Shown: in pieces, positions 25,764 to 34,481 of the stretch | How the letters are laid out: each line of letters starts with the position of its first letter | Position numbering within the stretch: position 1 is the stretch's first letter | DNA from: JAOPZW01 sp963835295 | Lineage (GTDB): Bacteria; Actinomycetota; Thermoleophilia; Solirubrobacterales; Solirubrobacteraceae | Assembly (NCBI GenBank): GCA_963835295.1 | Contig: CAWIEX010000012.1 | Location: 124,001 to 188,000, forward strand | Length of the DNA: 64,000 bases | Direction of reading: 5' to 3' | The notes under the pieces: generated by a model | Told to the model about the DNA's origin: nothing | The model's database searches: none | Seen by the model: only the letters and a program-made list of their open reading frames with translations | Program-made: the position numbers and the translations under genes

Positions 25764-26736
25764 GATCACCCTGCGCTTCGGCCACGGCGCCCTGGCCCAC
25801 GTGCGCTTCGCCATCTCGCCGCTGACAGAAACGCGACGGAGCCTGCGCGTGCTCGACGATCCCGGCGGGGGCGCCCTGCACCTGCGGTGGGCGATCGAGG
25901 CGCGCCGGCTGACGGCCGACCTGGACCTCTCGCTGCTGCGGGCGCTGGACCCCGCCGACGTCTACACGCCCGACTTCGTCTCACCTCCGCCGACCGGCCC
26001 ATTGGCCGAGTTCGAGGACGAGCTCGCGACGGTGGCCGCGACGCCGCCCGAGCAGGCGCGCGCCGAGGTGCAGCGCAGCTACCGCCGCAAGCCCTCGCTG
26101 CCGGCCGTCCTCGAGCCCTTCGTCGCCGATCCGGCGGCCGGCCTGGCCGAGGTCGTCGCGCTGCTGCGCGTCTACTGGGAGCGCACGCTGGCGCCGCATT
26201 GGCCGCGGGTGCGCGCGCTGCTGGAGGGCGACGTGCTGCATCGCGCGCGCGAGATGGCCGACGGCGGCGCCGAGCGGCTCTTCGCCGACGTCGACCCGAC
26301 GGTCAGCTGGGCCGATGGCGTGCTGAGCATCGACAAGGGCAGCGTGGAGCAGGACGTCGACCTCCAGGACCGCGGCCTGCTCTTCGTCCCCAGCGCGTTC
26401 GCCTGGCCCGACGTCCTGCTGGTGACCGACCCGCGCTGGCAGCCCACCCTGGTCTATCCCGCTCGCGGGGTGGGGACGCTGTGGGAGGCCGACCGCCCGG
26501 CGGCGCCCGACGCCCTCGGCGCGCTGCTCGGCAAGGTGCGGGCGGCGGTCCTGATGGCCCTGGACCGCCCGCGCTCCACGACCGACGTGGCGCGCTCGCT
26601 CGGCGTCTCGGCCGGCGGGGTCTCCCAGCACCTGGGCATCCTGCGCGCGGCGGGCCTGGTCCACGGCCATCGCGTCGGGCGCGTGGTGCTCTACCTGCGC
26701 TCGCCCGCCGGTGACGGCCTGGTCGGCGCCGCCTAG
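25762..26736 (+). CDS. ArsR-like winged-helix regulator with DUF5937-type N-terminal region
   Basis: 324 aa. The C-terminal ~70 residues form a winged helix: VLMALDRPRSTTDVARSLGVSAGGVSQHLGILRAAGLVHGHRVGRVVLY. The long N-terminal region (1-240) matches in style the uncharacterised region of actinobacterial HTH proteins that start ITLRFGxxALAxVRFAISPL. The effector is unknown. ATG 25762 fits the leaderless promoter. It ends 1 base past the stop of a convergent TetR remnant (shared CTAG). Confidence 0.82.
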   Translation: MITLRFGHGALAHVRFAISPLTETRRSLRVLDDPGGGALHLRWAIEARRLTADLDLSLLRALDPADVYTPDFVSPPPTGPLAEFEDELATVAATPPEQARAEVQRSYRRKPSLPAVLEPFVADPAAGLAEVVALLRVYWERTLAPHWPRVRALLEGDVLHRAREMADGGAERLFADVDPTVSWADGVLSIDKGSVEQDVDLQDRGLLFVPSAFAWPDVLLVTDPRWQPTLVYPARGVGTLWEADRPAAPDALGALLGKVRAAVLMALDRPRSTTDVARSLGVSAGGVSQHLGILRAAGLVHGHRVGRVVLYLRSPAGDGLVGAA

Positions 26737-26996
26737 CCTCGGCCGGCGAGCAGCGTGCGCTCGAAGCCGTCGAGCAGCGCCTCCAGCCCGGCTTCGAAGG
26801 CCCGTTCGCGGGGCCCGAGGACGGTGCGCGCGCTTGCCCCCGAGAGGTGGGGGAACTCGGCCGGGTCGACGGCCTGAAGGACGCGCTCGACCCCGTCGGC
26901 GAAGGCGGCCTCGTCGGGGATGAGCAGGACGCGCATCGCGTGGCCGAGCGTGTGCTCGTCGACGACGCTCAGCACGATCGCGGCCTGCTCGGGACC
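26733..26996 (-). pseudogene. TetR-family regulator, C-terminal remnant
   Basis: About 85 codons of the ligand-binding C-terminal end of a TetR/AcrR regulator (GPEQAAIVLSVVDEHTLGHAM, ending FERTLLAGRG). The whole DNA-binding half is missing: at ~26991-26998 the sequence switches directly into the middle of a divergently oriented MFS gene. TetR and DHA2-type MFS genes are usually divergent neighbours, so one deletion seems to have removed both 5' ends and the shared promoter. Confidence 0.7.
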
Positions 26997-28090
26997 CGGT
27001 CATCGGCGGCCTCATCGTCGACGCCATCTCGTGGCGCTGGATCTTCTACGTCAACCTGCCCATGGGGGCGCTGGCCCTCCTCGCTGCCTGGCGCTGGCTC
27101 GAGCCCGACGAGCACCGCCGGCGCGATGCGCCGATCGACGCCGTCGGCGTCGCGCTCCTGTCGCCGGGCCTCGCCGCCTTCGTCTACGGCGTCTCCGAGG
27201 CGGCCAGCGGGCTCGGCGGCACGCGGGCGGTCGTCGGGATGGCGGTCGGCGCGGCGCTCGTCGCGGCCTTCGTCGCCCACGCGCTGCGCACGCGACACCC
27301 GCTCCTCGACATGCGGCTCCTCGCCGACCGCGTGTTCGCGGCGTCGAGCGTGGCCATGGCCCTGTTCGCGGCGACGATGTTCGCGGTCATGCTCCTGTTC
27401 CCGCTCTACGAGCAGGCGGCGCGCGGCCTGAGCGCGCTCGACGCCGGGCTGCTGATGGCGCCGCAGGGGCTGGCGGCGATGGTGGCGATGCCGCTGGCCG
27501 GCAAGCTGAGCGATCTGCGCGGGCCGCGGGCGCTCGTGCTCGTCGGCGTGGCCGGGACCGTGCTCGGGACGATCGCCTTCACCCAGGTCTCGGCCGGCTC
27601 GAGCCAGGCGCTGCTGGCGCTGTCGCTCGCCGCGCGCGGGGTCGGGATGGGCTTCGTCATGGCGCCGCTGATGGCCGCGGCCTACCGCACGCTCTCGATC
27701 GACGCCGTCGCGCGCGCGACGACCACGATGAGCATCGTCATGCGCGTCGGCGGCGCCGTCGGCACCGCCGTGTTCGCGGTGCTGCTCCAGCACGAGCTCG
27801 GCGCGGCGACGTCCACGGCGGGCGCCGCGCACGCCTTCGGCATCACCTTCTGGTGGATCCTCGGCGCCTCGGCGCTCGTGGCGCTGGCCGCGCTCGCGCT
27901 ACCGCGCGACGCGGCCGTGCCGGCGCCCGCCCTAACCGGGGAGGACGATGCCCTCGATCTCGAGCAGCGCGACCTTGCGGTGCAGGCCGCCGGTGTAGCC
28001 GGTGAGGCGGCCGCTCGCGCCGATGACGCGGTGGCAGGGCACCACGATCGGGATCGGGTTGGCGCCGAGCGCGCGGCCGGCGGCGCGTGA
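26996..28090 (+). pseudogene. DHA2-type MFS drug exporter lacking its N-terminus
   Basis: The frame enters at PVIGGLIVDAISWRWIFYVNLPMG, the conserved motif after TM5 of 14-TM drug:H+ antiporters, and continues through HPLLDMRLLADRVF and GMGFVMAPLMAAAY to about 27930. Roughly 130-150 N-terminal residues and any start are absent. The frame then runs a further ~150 bases antisense into ogt before stopping at 28090; a normal end near 27930 suggests another small indel. Not functional as it stands. Confidence 0.7.
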
Positions 28091-28531
28091 GGCCTTCGGG
28101 TTGCCGGCCTGCGTCGCCATCTCGCCGTAGGTCCTGACGCGGCCGAAGGGGATCGCCGCCGTCGCCTGCAGCACGCGGCGCCCGAACGGGCTCACAAGCG
28201 CCCAGTCGATCGGCAGGTCGAAGTCGCGCCGGCGCCCCTCGAAGTACTCGTCGAGCTCGCGGCGCACGTCGTCCAGACGCGCCGGCGCCTCGAGCATCCG
28301 CGGCGAGAGCCGGGCCGCGACCCAGTCCAGGGCGCCGTCGGTGCCGCCGAAGCGGTCCGCATAGGAGAGCGTGGCGAGGCCGCGCGGCGTGCTCGCGGCC
28401 ACCAGCGTGCCGACGGGCGAGTCGACGAGCGCGTAGTGGACGTCGGCCGGGGCGCTGGCGGCGAAGCGCGCGGCTGCGGCGGCTGCGTCGGCGGGGTCGA
28501 AGGTGGGCGGGGCGAGGCGGTCCTCGGTCAT
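27932..28531 (-). CDS. ogt: Methylated-DNA-[protein]-cysteine S-methyltransferase
   Basis: 199 aa suicide enzyme that removes alkyl groups from O6-guanine. The active site IPIVVPCHRVIG with acceptor cysteine, the DNA-binding helix RTYGEMATQAGNPKASRAAGRALGANP and the C-terminal LLEIEG are intact; the N-terminal Ogt-type domain precedes them. Its ATG (28531) overlaps the stop of an ECF sigma gene, so the sigma factor and repair enzyme are made together. This hints at sigma-driven alkylation response, as an inference. Confidence 0.93.
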   Translation of the reverse strand: MTEDRLAPPTFDPADAAAAAARFAASAPADVHYALVDSPVGTLVAASTPRGLATLSYADRFGGTDGALDWVAARLSPRMLEAPARLDDVRRELDEYFEGRRRDFDLPIDWALVSPFGRRVLQATAAIPFGRVRTYGEMATQAGNPKASRAAGRALGANPIPIVVPCHRVIGASGRLTGYTGGLHRKVALLEIEGIVLPG

Positions 28532-28992
28532 GTCAACTCCTGTCGCAGCTTGCGCAACCCCTCGAAGGCGTTGCGGCGGGCGGCCTCCTCCGAGAGGCCC
28601 ATGGCCGCCGCGACCTCGCGGTGGCTGAGGTCGCCGGCGAAGCGCAGCAGCACGGCGCCGCGCTGCTTGGGCGGCAGCGCATCGACGCGCGCCCAGACGC
28701 CGTCGTCGCGGGGGTCGGGATCGGGCGGCGCCGCGACATCGGGCAGGTCGTCGCCGACCGGCACCGCGCGGCGCTTGCGGGCGCGGAAGTGGTCGAGCGC
28801 CTTGCGGTGCGCGATGGTGAGCACCCAGGCGCGGGGGTTGTCCGGACGCATCTTCGGATAGGCGCGCATGGCGGAGAGGAACGTCTCCTGGAAGCAGTCG
28901 TCGGCCGCGTCGCGGCCCACGGAGGCGACCAGGAAGCGCCACACGTCCTCGCGGTGGGCATCCAGGAAGCGCTGGAACGGGGGTCGGGACAC
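28528..28992 (-). CDS. ECF sigma factor coupled to ogt
   Basis: 154 aa with sigma region 2 (FLVASVGRDAADDCFQETFLSAMRAY, then NPRAWVLTIAHRKALDHFRARKRR) and region 4 (LPPKQRGAVLLRFAGDLSHREVAAAMGLSEEAARRNAFEGL). GTG 28992 is chosen; TTG 28998 is two codons longer. The overlap with ogt (ATGA) shows one transcript. No anti-sigma gene is adjacent. Confidence 0.88.
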   Translation of the reverse strand: MSRPPFQRFLDAHREDVWRFLVASVGRDAADDCFQETFLSAMRAYPKMRPDNPRAWVLTIAHRKALDHFRARKRRAVPVGDDLPDVAAPPDPDPRDDGVWARVDALPPKQRGAVLLRFAGDLSHREVAAAMGLSEEAARRNAFEGLRKLRQELT

Positions 28993-29042
28993 TGCCAATG
29001 AAACGCCTCAGCCCCGGGATACGTGAGACACGGCGCCCGCGC

Positions 29043-30551
29043 TCACATGGCCAGCCGGCGCAGCAGCGGCGCCGCGCGATAGCGCTCCTCGCCGAGCTCG
29101 ATGCGCAGGGCGTCGAGCACCGCGAGGACGTGCTCGGCGCCGATCTCCTCGCACCAGGCGAACGGCCCGCGCGGATGGCTGAGGCCGAGCACCATCCCCG
29201 CGTCGACACCCTCGCGCGACCCGACGCCCTCGGCGACGGCAAAGCACGCCTCGTTGATGAGCTGGGCCACGATGCGCCCGAGCACGAGCCCCGGTGCGTC
29301 CGCGACCCACACGGTGCGCAGGCCGAGCGCCGCGAAGAGCTCCTCGACGCGCTCGGCGGCCGACGCCACGGTGCCCGGCCCGCGCGTGAGCTCGACCAGC
29401 GGCGAGCCCTCGAGCGGGGGCAGTACGTGGAAGCCGACCGCGCCGCCGCCGCCGTCGAGGGCGTGCAGGGAGCCGTCCGCGCACAGCAGCGCGACGGGGC
29501 CGCCCTGCAGCGGCGGCCCCTCGGGATCAGCGCCGGCGTCGATGAGCAGCCACGGGACCTCGCCGTCGGCCTCGTCCTGGGAGCGCGCGTCGAAGCCGGC
29601 CCGGGCGGCCAGCGCGCGCAGCTCGTGGGCGACGGCGACGTCGCCCGCGACGACGACGAGACGATCGTCCCCGCCGCCGGCCGCAGGCGGCTCGGGGTCC
29701 TCGGGGCGCTCGCGCGGATACTCGTACCAACCGCGCCCCGTCTTGCGCCCCAGGCGCCCGGCCGAAACCATTCTCGCGCTCAGCGGCGAGGGGCGCCAGC
29801 GCGGCTCGCCGAAGCTGAGCTCGTGGAAGGAGAGCGAGACCTCGTAGCCGACGTCGATCCCCACGAGGTCCTGGAGCTCGAAGGGGCCCATGCGAAAGCC
29901 GGCGGCGCGCACGATCGCGTCGATGGCCTCGACATCGGCCACGCGCTCCTGCAGGAGCCTGAGCGCCTCGAGGCCGAAGGGCCGGTTGCAGCGGTTGACC
30001 AGGAAGCCGGGTCCGTCGGTGGCGTCGATGACCTCCTTGCCCATCGCCCGCCCGGTCGCGCGGGCGACGTCGAGCGCCGCGGGCGAGGAGTCGAGACCGG
30101 CGATGACCTCGACCAGGCGCATGACCGGCGCGGGGTTGAAGAAGTGCATGCCGACCACGCGCCCGGGGTCGGCCGCCGCGCTGGCGATCGCGGTGATCGG
30201 GATCGAGGACGTATTCGACGCGAGGACGGCGCCCGGCGCGACCTCGCTGAGGGCCGCGAAGAGCTCGCGCTTGAGCTCGAGGCGCTCGGGCGCCGCCTCG
30301 ATGACGAGCCCGGCGGGCGACAGGCCGGCCAGCTCGGCCGCGGCCGCGACCTCGCCCGGCTCGCGCTGCAGACGGCCCTTGGCCCGCCAGCGCTCGAGGC
30401 CGCCGGCGATCTGCTGCAGGCCGCGCTCGCGGGCCTCGGGCACGGGGTCGTGGAGCAGCGTGCGCGCGCCCGCCGCGGCCGCGAGCTGTGCGATGCCGGC
30501 GCCCATGGTTCCGGCTCCGACGACGCCGATGACGTCTGGGATACCGCTCAC
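29043..30551 (-). CDS. 3-hydroxyacyl-CoA dehydrogenase, two-module
   Basis: 502 aa. An N-terminal NAD domain (VVGAGTMGAGIAQLAAAAG; SNTSSIPI) and first 3HCDH C-terminal domain (HFFNPAPVMRLVEVI; GFLVNR; GPFELQDLVGIDVGYEV) are followed by a second dehydrogenase-like C-terminal domain (from ~400: APGLVLGRIVAQLINEACFAVAEGV, LSHPRGPFAWCEEIG). This PaaH/FadB2x-like layout oxidises 3-hydroxyacyl-CoA in fatty or phenylacetate breakdown. GTG 30551 lies 8 bases after TAGCTT. No hydratase is fused. Confidence 0.9.
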   Translation of the reverse strand: MSGIPDVIGVVGAGTMGAGIAQLAAAAGARTLLHDPVPEARERGLQQIAGGLERWRAKGRLQREPGEVAAAAELAGLSPAGLVIEAAPERLELKRELFAALSEVAPGAVLASNTSSIPITAIASAAADPGRVVGMHFFNPAPVMRLVEVIAGLDSSPAALDVARATGRAMGKEVIDATDGPGFLVNRCNRPFGLEALRLLQERVADVEAIDAIVRAAGFRMGPFELQDLVGIDVGYEVSLSFHELSFGEPRWRPSPLSARMVSAGRLGRKTGRGWYEYPRERPEDPEPPAAGGGDDRLVVVAGDVAVAHELRALAARAGFDARSQDEADGEVPWLLIDAGADPEGPPLQGGPVALLCADGSLHALDGGGGAVGFHVLPPLEGSPLVELTRGPGTVASAAERVEELFAALGLRTVWVADAPGLVLGRIVAQLINEACFAVAEGVGSREGVDAGMVLGLSHPRGPFAWCEEIGAEHVLAVLDALRIELGEERYRAAPLLRRLAM

Positions 30552-30567
30552 ATGGCGGGAAGCTAGC

Positions 30568-31338
30568 TCACGGGGCGTTGGTGGACACGATGACGTCCCC
30601 GGTGTTCGTGTGCGCCTCGATCCTGCGCGGCGAGGCATCGTCCACGTGGACGAAGACCTTGTCGTCGCCGACGTCGGACTGGGCGTCCACGGCGTAGGTG
30701 AGGTCGGGGACGACCAGGATGACGTCGCCGGTGGCGGCCTCGGCGTGGATCGTCTGGGGATGGCTGGCCACGATCGCCACGTCGCCGGTGGCGGTCCGCG
30801 CGGAGATGTCGGGGGCCGGCGCCACGACCTCCACGTCGCCGGTGTCGGCGCGCACGCGCACGGAACCGCGCACGCCGAGGACGTGCAGGTCGCCGGTGGC
30901 GGAGCTGAGGTCGGCACCGCCCTCGAGGTGCTCGGCACGCAGGTCGCCGGTGCCGGTGATCACCCGCACGCTGGTGCTGCGCGGCACGTCGAGGCGCATG
31001 CTCACGTGGCACGGGTCGTCGACGACCGGGATGTCGCGGCAGCTGTCGCGCAGATCGAGCCCCCCGGCATCGCCGCGCAGGTCGACGTGGCCGCCGCCCC
31101 ACACGGAGCGCTGCTCCCGGGTGGTCACGCGAACGTCGCTGCGGTCGGAGGCCACGATGTTGATGTCGGCGTTCTTGCTGGTGATGACCACGGTCGGCGT
31201 GGCGGCGAGCGTTCGCGTCTGCGTGTCGGTGTGCCGGGTGAGCCGGCCCACCGCCGTCCCCGTGCCGTAGACGAAGAGCAGCACCGCCACGACGATGAGC
31301 ACGACCAGCACGGGCCGCGAGATCCCGGGGACGTCCAT
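30568..31338 (-). CDS. Membrane-anchored DUF4097-type beta-helix protein
   Basis: 256 aa. One N-terminal transmembrane helix (RPVLVVLIVVAVLLFVYGTGTA) anchors an extracytoplasmic right-handed beta-repeat domain with repeating G-D motifs (VITGTGDLRAEHL, SSATGDLHVLGV, ADTGDVEVVA, TATGDVAIVA, AATGDVILVV, NTGDVIVS), the adhesin-like DUF4097 pattern. C114 and C125 could pair. ATG 31338 is preferred over 31413 because the helix then starts near the N-terminus. Function unknown. Confidence 0.82.
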   Translation of the reverse strand: MDVPGISRPVLVVLIVVAVLLFVYGTGTAVGRLTRHTDTQTRTLAATPTVVITSKNADINIVASDRSDVRVTTREQRSVWGGGHVDLRGDAGGLDLRDSCRDIPVVDDPCHVSMRLDVPRSTSVRVITGTGDLRAEHLEGGADLSSATGDLHVLGVRGSVRVRADTGDVEVVAPAPDISARTATGDVAIVASHPQTIHAEAATGDVILVVPDLTYAVDAQSDVGDDKVFVHVDDASPRRIEAHTNTGDVIVSTNAP

Positions 31339-31419
31339 GGCAGTGACGGTAGGCGCGGCCGAGGCGGCGCGCCAGCCCGCCACCCGGCGAGTGCCGGGTG
31401 GGGCTGTCCCCACCGCCGC

Positions 31420-32583
31420 CTAGGACGGGACCAGCGCGTTGATGCCCGTCGCCGCCCGGCCGATGATGAGCTTCTGGATCTGCGACGTGCCCTCGTAGAG
31501 GGTGGTCACGCGGGCGTCGCGGTAGAAGCGCTCGACCGGGTGGTCGTCGACGTAGCCCGCGCCGCCGTGGACCTGGATGGCGCGATCGGCGCACCAGCAC
31601 GCGGCCTCGGTGGCGAAGTACTTGGCGATGGAGGTCTCGGTCGTCGACGGCTTGCCCGCGTCCTTCAGCGCGCCCGCGCGGTAGACGAGCATGCGCGCCG
31701 CGTCGGTGCGCACGACCATGTCGGCGATCATCTCCTGCACGAGCTGGAAGGAGGCGATCGGCCGCTGGAAGGCGTGGCGCTCCTTGGCGTACTTGACCGA
31801 CTCCTCGACCGAGCCCTGGCAGATGCCGACGCAGCCCGCGGCCACGGAGTAGCGCCCGGAGTCCAGGGCGCTCATCGCGACCTTGAAGCCGTCGCCGACC
31901 TGGCCCAGCATCGAGTCGGGCGCGGCCACGATGTCGTCGAGCGCGATCTGCGCGGTGTCCGATGCCCACAGGCCCATCTTGCCCTTGATCTCCGAGGGGT
32001 GGTAGCCGGGCTGGTCGGTCTCGACCAGGAAGCAGGCGAGGCCCTTGTGCCTGAGCTCAGGGTCGGTCTGGGCGAAGACGAGCGCGAGCTTGGCATGGTT
32101 GCCCAGCGAGATCCACATCTTCGACCCGTTGAGCTTCCACGAGCCGTCGTCCTGCTGGACGGCGCGCGTCTTCTGGTTGGCGGCGTCCGAGCCGGTGTCC
32201 GGCTCGGTGAGGCCGAAGCAGGCCAGCCACTCGCCCGAGCACAGCCGCGGCAGGTAGCGCTGCTTCTGCTCCTCGGTGCCCCACTTGAGGATCGTCGAGC
32301 ACACGAGCGAGGTCTGGACCGAGATCACGGTGCGCATGGCCGAGCAGCCGCGCCCGATCTCCTCGCAGACGATCGCGTAGGTCAGGTAGTCGAGGCCGGC
32401 CCCGCCGTACTCGCGCGGCACGATCGCGCCCAGGTAGCCCTGGTCGGCGATCTTGCGGACGAGGTCGAGGTCGAAGTGGTGGTTGCGCGAGTTCTCCCCC
32501 GCCCGGGGGACGACTTCCTTGTCGGTGAACTCGCGCGCCGTCTGCTTGATGAGGGCCTGTTCGTCGCTGAGGTCGAAGTCCAC
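31420..32583 (-). CDS. Acyl-CoA dehydrogenase
   Basis: 387-aa FAD enzyme of beta-oxidation. Signatures: LTEPDTGSDAANQKTRA (acyl-CoA/FAD loop), MWISLGNHAKLALVFA, GSVEESVKYAKERHAFQRPI, and the C-terminal catalytic region QVHGGAGYVDDHPVERFYRDARVTTLYEGTSQIQKLIIGR with the usual catalytic glutamate in YEGTS. GTG 32583 lies exactly 7 bases after TAGCCT, so leaderless. Substrate chain length cannot be told by eye. Confidence 0.94.
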   Translation of the reverse strand: MDFDLSDEQALIKQTAREFTDKEVVPRAGENSRNHHFDLDLVRKIADQGYLGAIVPREYGGAGLDYLTYAIVCEEIGRGCSAMRTVISVQTSLVCSTILKWGTEEQKQRYLPRLCSGEWLACFGLTEPDTGSDAANQKTRAVQQDDGSWKLNGSKMWISLGNHAKLALVFAQTDPELRHKGLACFLVETDQPGYHPSEIKGKMGLWASDTAQIALDDIVAAPDSMLGQVGDGFKVAMSALDSGRYSVAAGCVGICQGSVEESVKYAKERHAFQRPIASFQLVQEMIADMVVRTDAARMLVYRAGALKDAGKPSTTETSIAKYFATEAACWCADRAIQVHGGAGYVDDHPVERFYRDARVTTLYEGTSQIQKLIIGRAATGINALVPS

Positions 32584-32657
32584 GGACCGCAGGCTAGTGG
32601 GTGCGCAATCTGGCGGGCAGCGTGGACCCCTGGGGCGCGGCATGCGAGAGTCCGGCC

Positions 32658-33077
32658 ATGGCTGTCAGCATCGATGACCTCCGCGAGGTCGATCTCCTCC
32701 GCGGGCTCAAGGAGTCAGAGCTCGTGAGCCTCGCCGCCGATCTCGCCGAGCGTCGCGTCGCGGCGGGCGAGCCGATCGTCGGGGAGGGCACCGGCGGCGT
32801 CGCCTTCTTCCTCATCCTCGACGGCGAGACGAGCGTCTCGGTCGCCGGCGAGGAGGTGGCGACGCTCAAGCGCGGCGACTATGTCGGCGAGCTGGCCCTC
32901 CTCGATCCCGAGGGCCCGCGCAGCGCCACCGTGACGGCGAAGACCGACGTGGTCCTCGCGGCGATGTCCGCCTGGCAGTTCCGCCCGTTCGTCCTCGCCC
33001 ACTCCGACGTGGCGTGGATGATCCTGCAGCGCCTGGCCCGGCGCCTGCGCGAGGCGCAGGCCCCCGTCAGCGCCTGA
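32658..33077 (+). CDS. Cyclic-nucleotide-binding domain protein
   Basis: 139 aa, a lone cNMP fold: VDLLRGLKESELVSLAADL start, EGTGGVAFFLILDGETSVSV beta-roll, and the phosphate-binding cassette region GDYVGELALLDPEGPRSATVTA (the RS precedes the usual A/T-A). No HTH or kinase domain is attached, so it may act through protein contacts. ATG 32658 (MAVSIDD) is chosen over upstream in-frame codons. Followed 12 bases later by a small membrane protein gene. Confidence 0.87.
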   Translation: MAVSIDDLREVDLLRGLKESELVSLAADLAERRVAAGEPIVGEGTGGVAFFLILDGETSVSVAGEEVATLKRGDYVGELALLDPEGPRSATVTAKTDVVLAAMSAWQFRPFVLAHSDVAWMILQRLARRLREAQAPVSA

Positions 33078-33089
33078 GCTCGGCGGGCC

Positions 33090-33380
33090 GTGGATCCCTT
33101 CGCCGCGATCATGCTGGGCGGGGTGCTGCTGCTGCTCGTCGCCCTGCTCCTGCTGGGGCGCTTCTACCCGGGCTCGGGCGCTCAGCAGCTCGACTGGCGC
33201 CCCACGCGCTCGCCCGAGCTCGAGGTCCAGAACGAGATCGACGACATGGACCAGATGCGCGAGGCGGTCAACCGCCGCCGGCGCGCGCGCGGCGAGGCCG
33301 AGCTGACCGAGGACGACCTGCGCGAGCGGGTGGCCGAGGACCACGCCGAGAGGCTGCGCCTGCGCGAGCCGCCCGCGTGA
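33090..33380 (+). CDS. Small single-span membrane protein
   Basis: 96 aa from GTG 33090. One transmembrane helix (AIMLGGVLLLLVALLLLGRF, residues ~5-25) is followed by a highly charged cytoplasmic tail with a probable coiled coil (NEIDDMDQMREAVNRRRRARGEAELTEDD). It is positioned between the cNMP protein and a Rossmann protein and overlaps the latter's GTG (GTGA). Family not recognised. Confidence 0.72.
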   Translation: MDPFAAIMLGGVLLLLVALLLLGRFYPGSGAQQLDWRPTRSPELEVQNEIDDMDQMREAVNRRRRARGEAELTEDDLRERVAEDHAERLRLREPPA

Positions 33381-33886
33381 GGGCGCTCATGGTCGGCGGC
33401 GGCTGCCGCGGCCTGGCGCTGGCGCGCACGCTGGTGGCCGAGGGCCACGCGGTGCGTGCCGTGACGCGCTCGCCGGCGCGCCGCGCCGAGATCGAGGCGG
33501 CCGGCTGCGAGTGCTGGATCGGGGATCCCGACCGGATCGGGTCGCTGCGCTACGCGCTGGACAACGTCACCGTCCTGCTGTGGCTGCTCGGGACCGCGAC
33601 CGGGCCCAACGTCGAGGCCCTGCACGGCTCGCGCCTGCGGATGATGCTCGAGAAGACGACCGACACGACCGTGCGCGCCGTGCTCTACGAGGCCGCGGGC
33701 CCGGTCGCTCCCGCGCTGCTCGAGGCGGGGGCCGCCGAGCTCGCGCTGGCGCAGACGCTCAACGAGATCCCGGGCGCGGTCCTGGAGGCCGATCCGCGTG
33801 ACGTCGAGGCCTGGGTGGCGGGCGCCCGCGACGCCGTCGAGCACCTGCTGAGCGTCGATCGCGGCTCGGCGCGACTCGCGCCCTGA
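33377..33886 (+). CDS. Rossmann-fold NAD(P)-binding protein
   Basis: 169 aa. The start RALMVGGGCRGLALARTLVAEGHAVRAVTR is a dinucleotide-binding beta-alpha-beta with GGGxRG; then GCECWIGDPDRIGSLRYAL and DNVTVLLWLLG, as in NmrA/epimerase-like atypical short-chain folds. It lacks a clear YxxxK, so catalysis is doubtful. GTG 33377 overlaps the upstream stop. It converges on a NUDIX gene 1 base away. Confidence 0.75.
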   Translation: MRALMVGGGCRGLALARTLVAEGHAVRAVTRSPARRAEIEAAGCECWIGDPDRIGSLRYALDNVTVLLWLLGTATGPNVEALHGSRLRMMLEKTTDTTVRAVLYEAAGPVAPALLEAGAAELALAQTLNEIPGAVLEADPRDVEAWVAGARDAVEHLLSVDRGSARLAP

Positions 33887-33887
33887 C

Positions 33888-34481
33888 TCAGGCCAGGTCG
33901 TCGGGGAGGCGCTCGAGCAGGTCGCTGACCATGCGGGCCGTCGCGCCCCAGATGACGTCCTCGCCGAGGACGTAGACGTCGGTGCGGAACGGGACGCCGC
34001 GGCGCAGCAGGCGCCGGCGCTCGTACCCGTCGCGCAGCGCGCGCAGCGGCACCTCCATCACCTCGGCGACCTCGGTGGCCGAGGGCAGCCACTCCCGGCC
34101 GGGCTCGATGAGCCCGACGAAGGGATAGACGGCGTAGTTGGTGGCGATGGTCGGCGTCGGCTGCAGGGCCCCGACGAGCTCGACCGCGCGCGCCGGCAGG
34201 CCGATCTCCTCCTCGGCCTCGCGTAGGGCGGTCAGCCGCAGATCGGTCTCGTCGTCGTCCTGGCGCCCGCCGGGGAACGAGATCTCGCCCGGGTGGCGGC
34301 GCAGGTCCGCGCGCCGGCGGGTGAAGACGGCGTGCAGCTCGCCACGGGAGACGTAGAGCGGGACCAGCACGGCGGCGTCGATGCGGCCGTGGACGTCCAG
34401 CGCGGCGGCCTCCCCGGCGTCGAGGAGGACCGATCGCAGCGCCTGCGCCAGCTCAGTGCGCGAGCGAGACGCGCTCGACAC
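33888..34481 (-). CDS. NUDIX hydrolase (CoA pyrophosphatase-like)
   Basis: 197 aa. The Nudix box GGRQDDDETDLRLTALREAE continues with EEIGL (pattern GX5EX7REUXEEXGU) and is preceded by the CoA-type motif FTRRRADLRRHPGEISFPGG, which points to a CoA/acyl-CoA pyrophosphatase of the NudL type. No ATG fits; GTG 34481 is the nearest canonical start and overlaps the end of osmC-like coding by 29 bases, implying coupling. Confidence 0.88.
   Translation of the reverse strand: MSSASRSRTELAQALRSVLLDAGEAAALDVHGRIDAAVLVPLYVSRGELHAVFTRRRADLRRHPGEISFPGGRQDDDETDLRLTALREAEEEIGLPARAVELVGALQPTPTIATNYAVYPFVGLIEPGREWLPSATEVAEVMEVPLRALRDGYERRRLLRRGVPFRTDVYVLGEDVIWGATARMVSDLLERLPDDLA

Noticed and set aside
29890..32727. 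A 945-codon plus-strand frame opposite the dehydrogenase genes
   Set aside because: Antisense to 3-hydroxyacyl-CoA and acyl-CoA dehydrogenases with clear motifs; low-complexity shadow.
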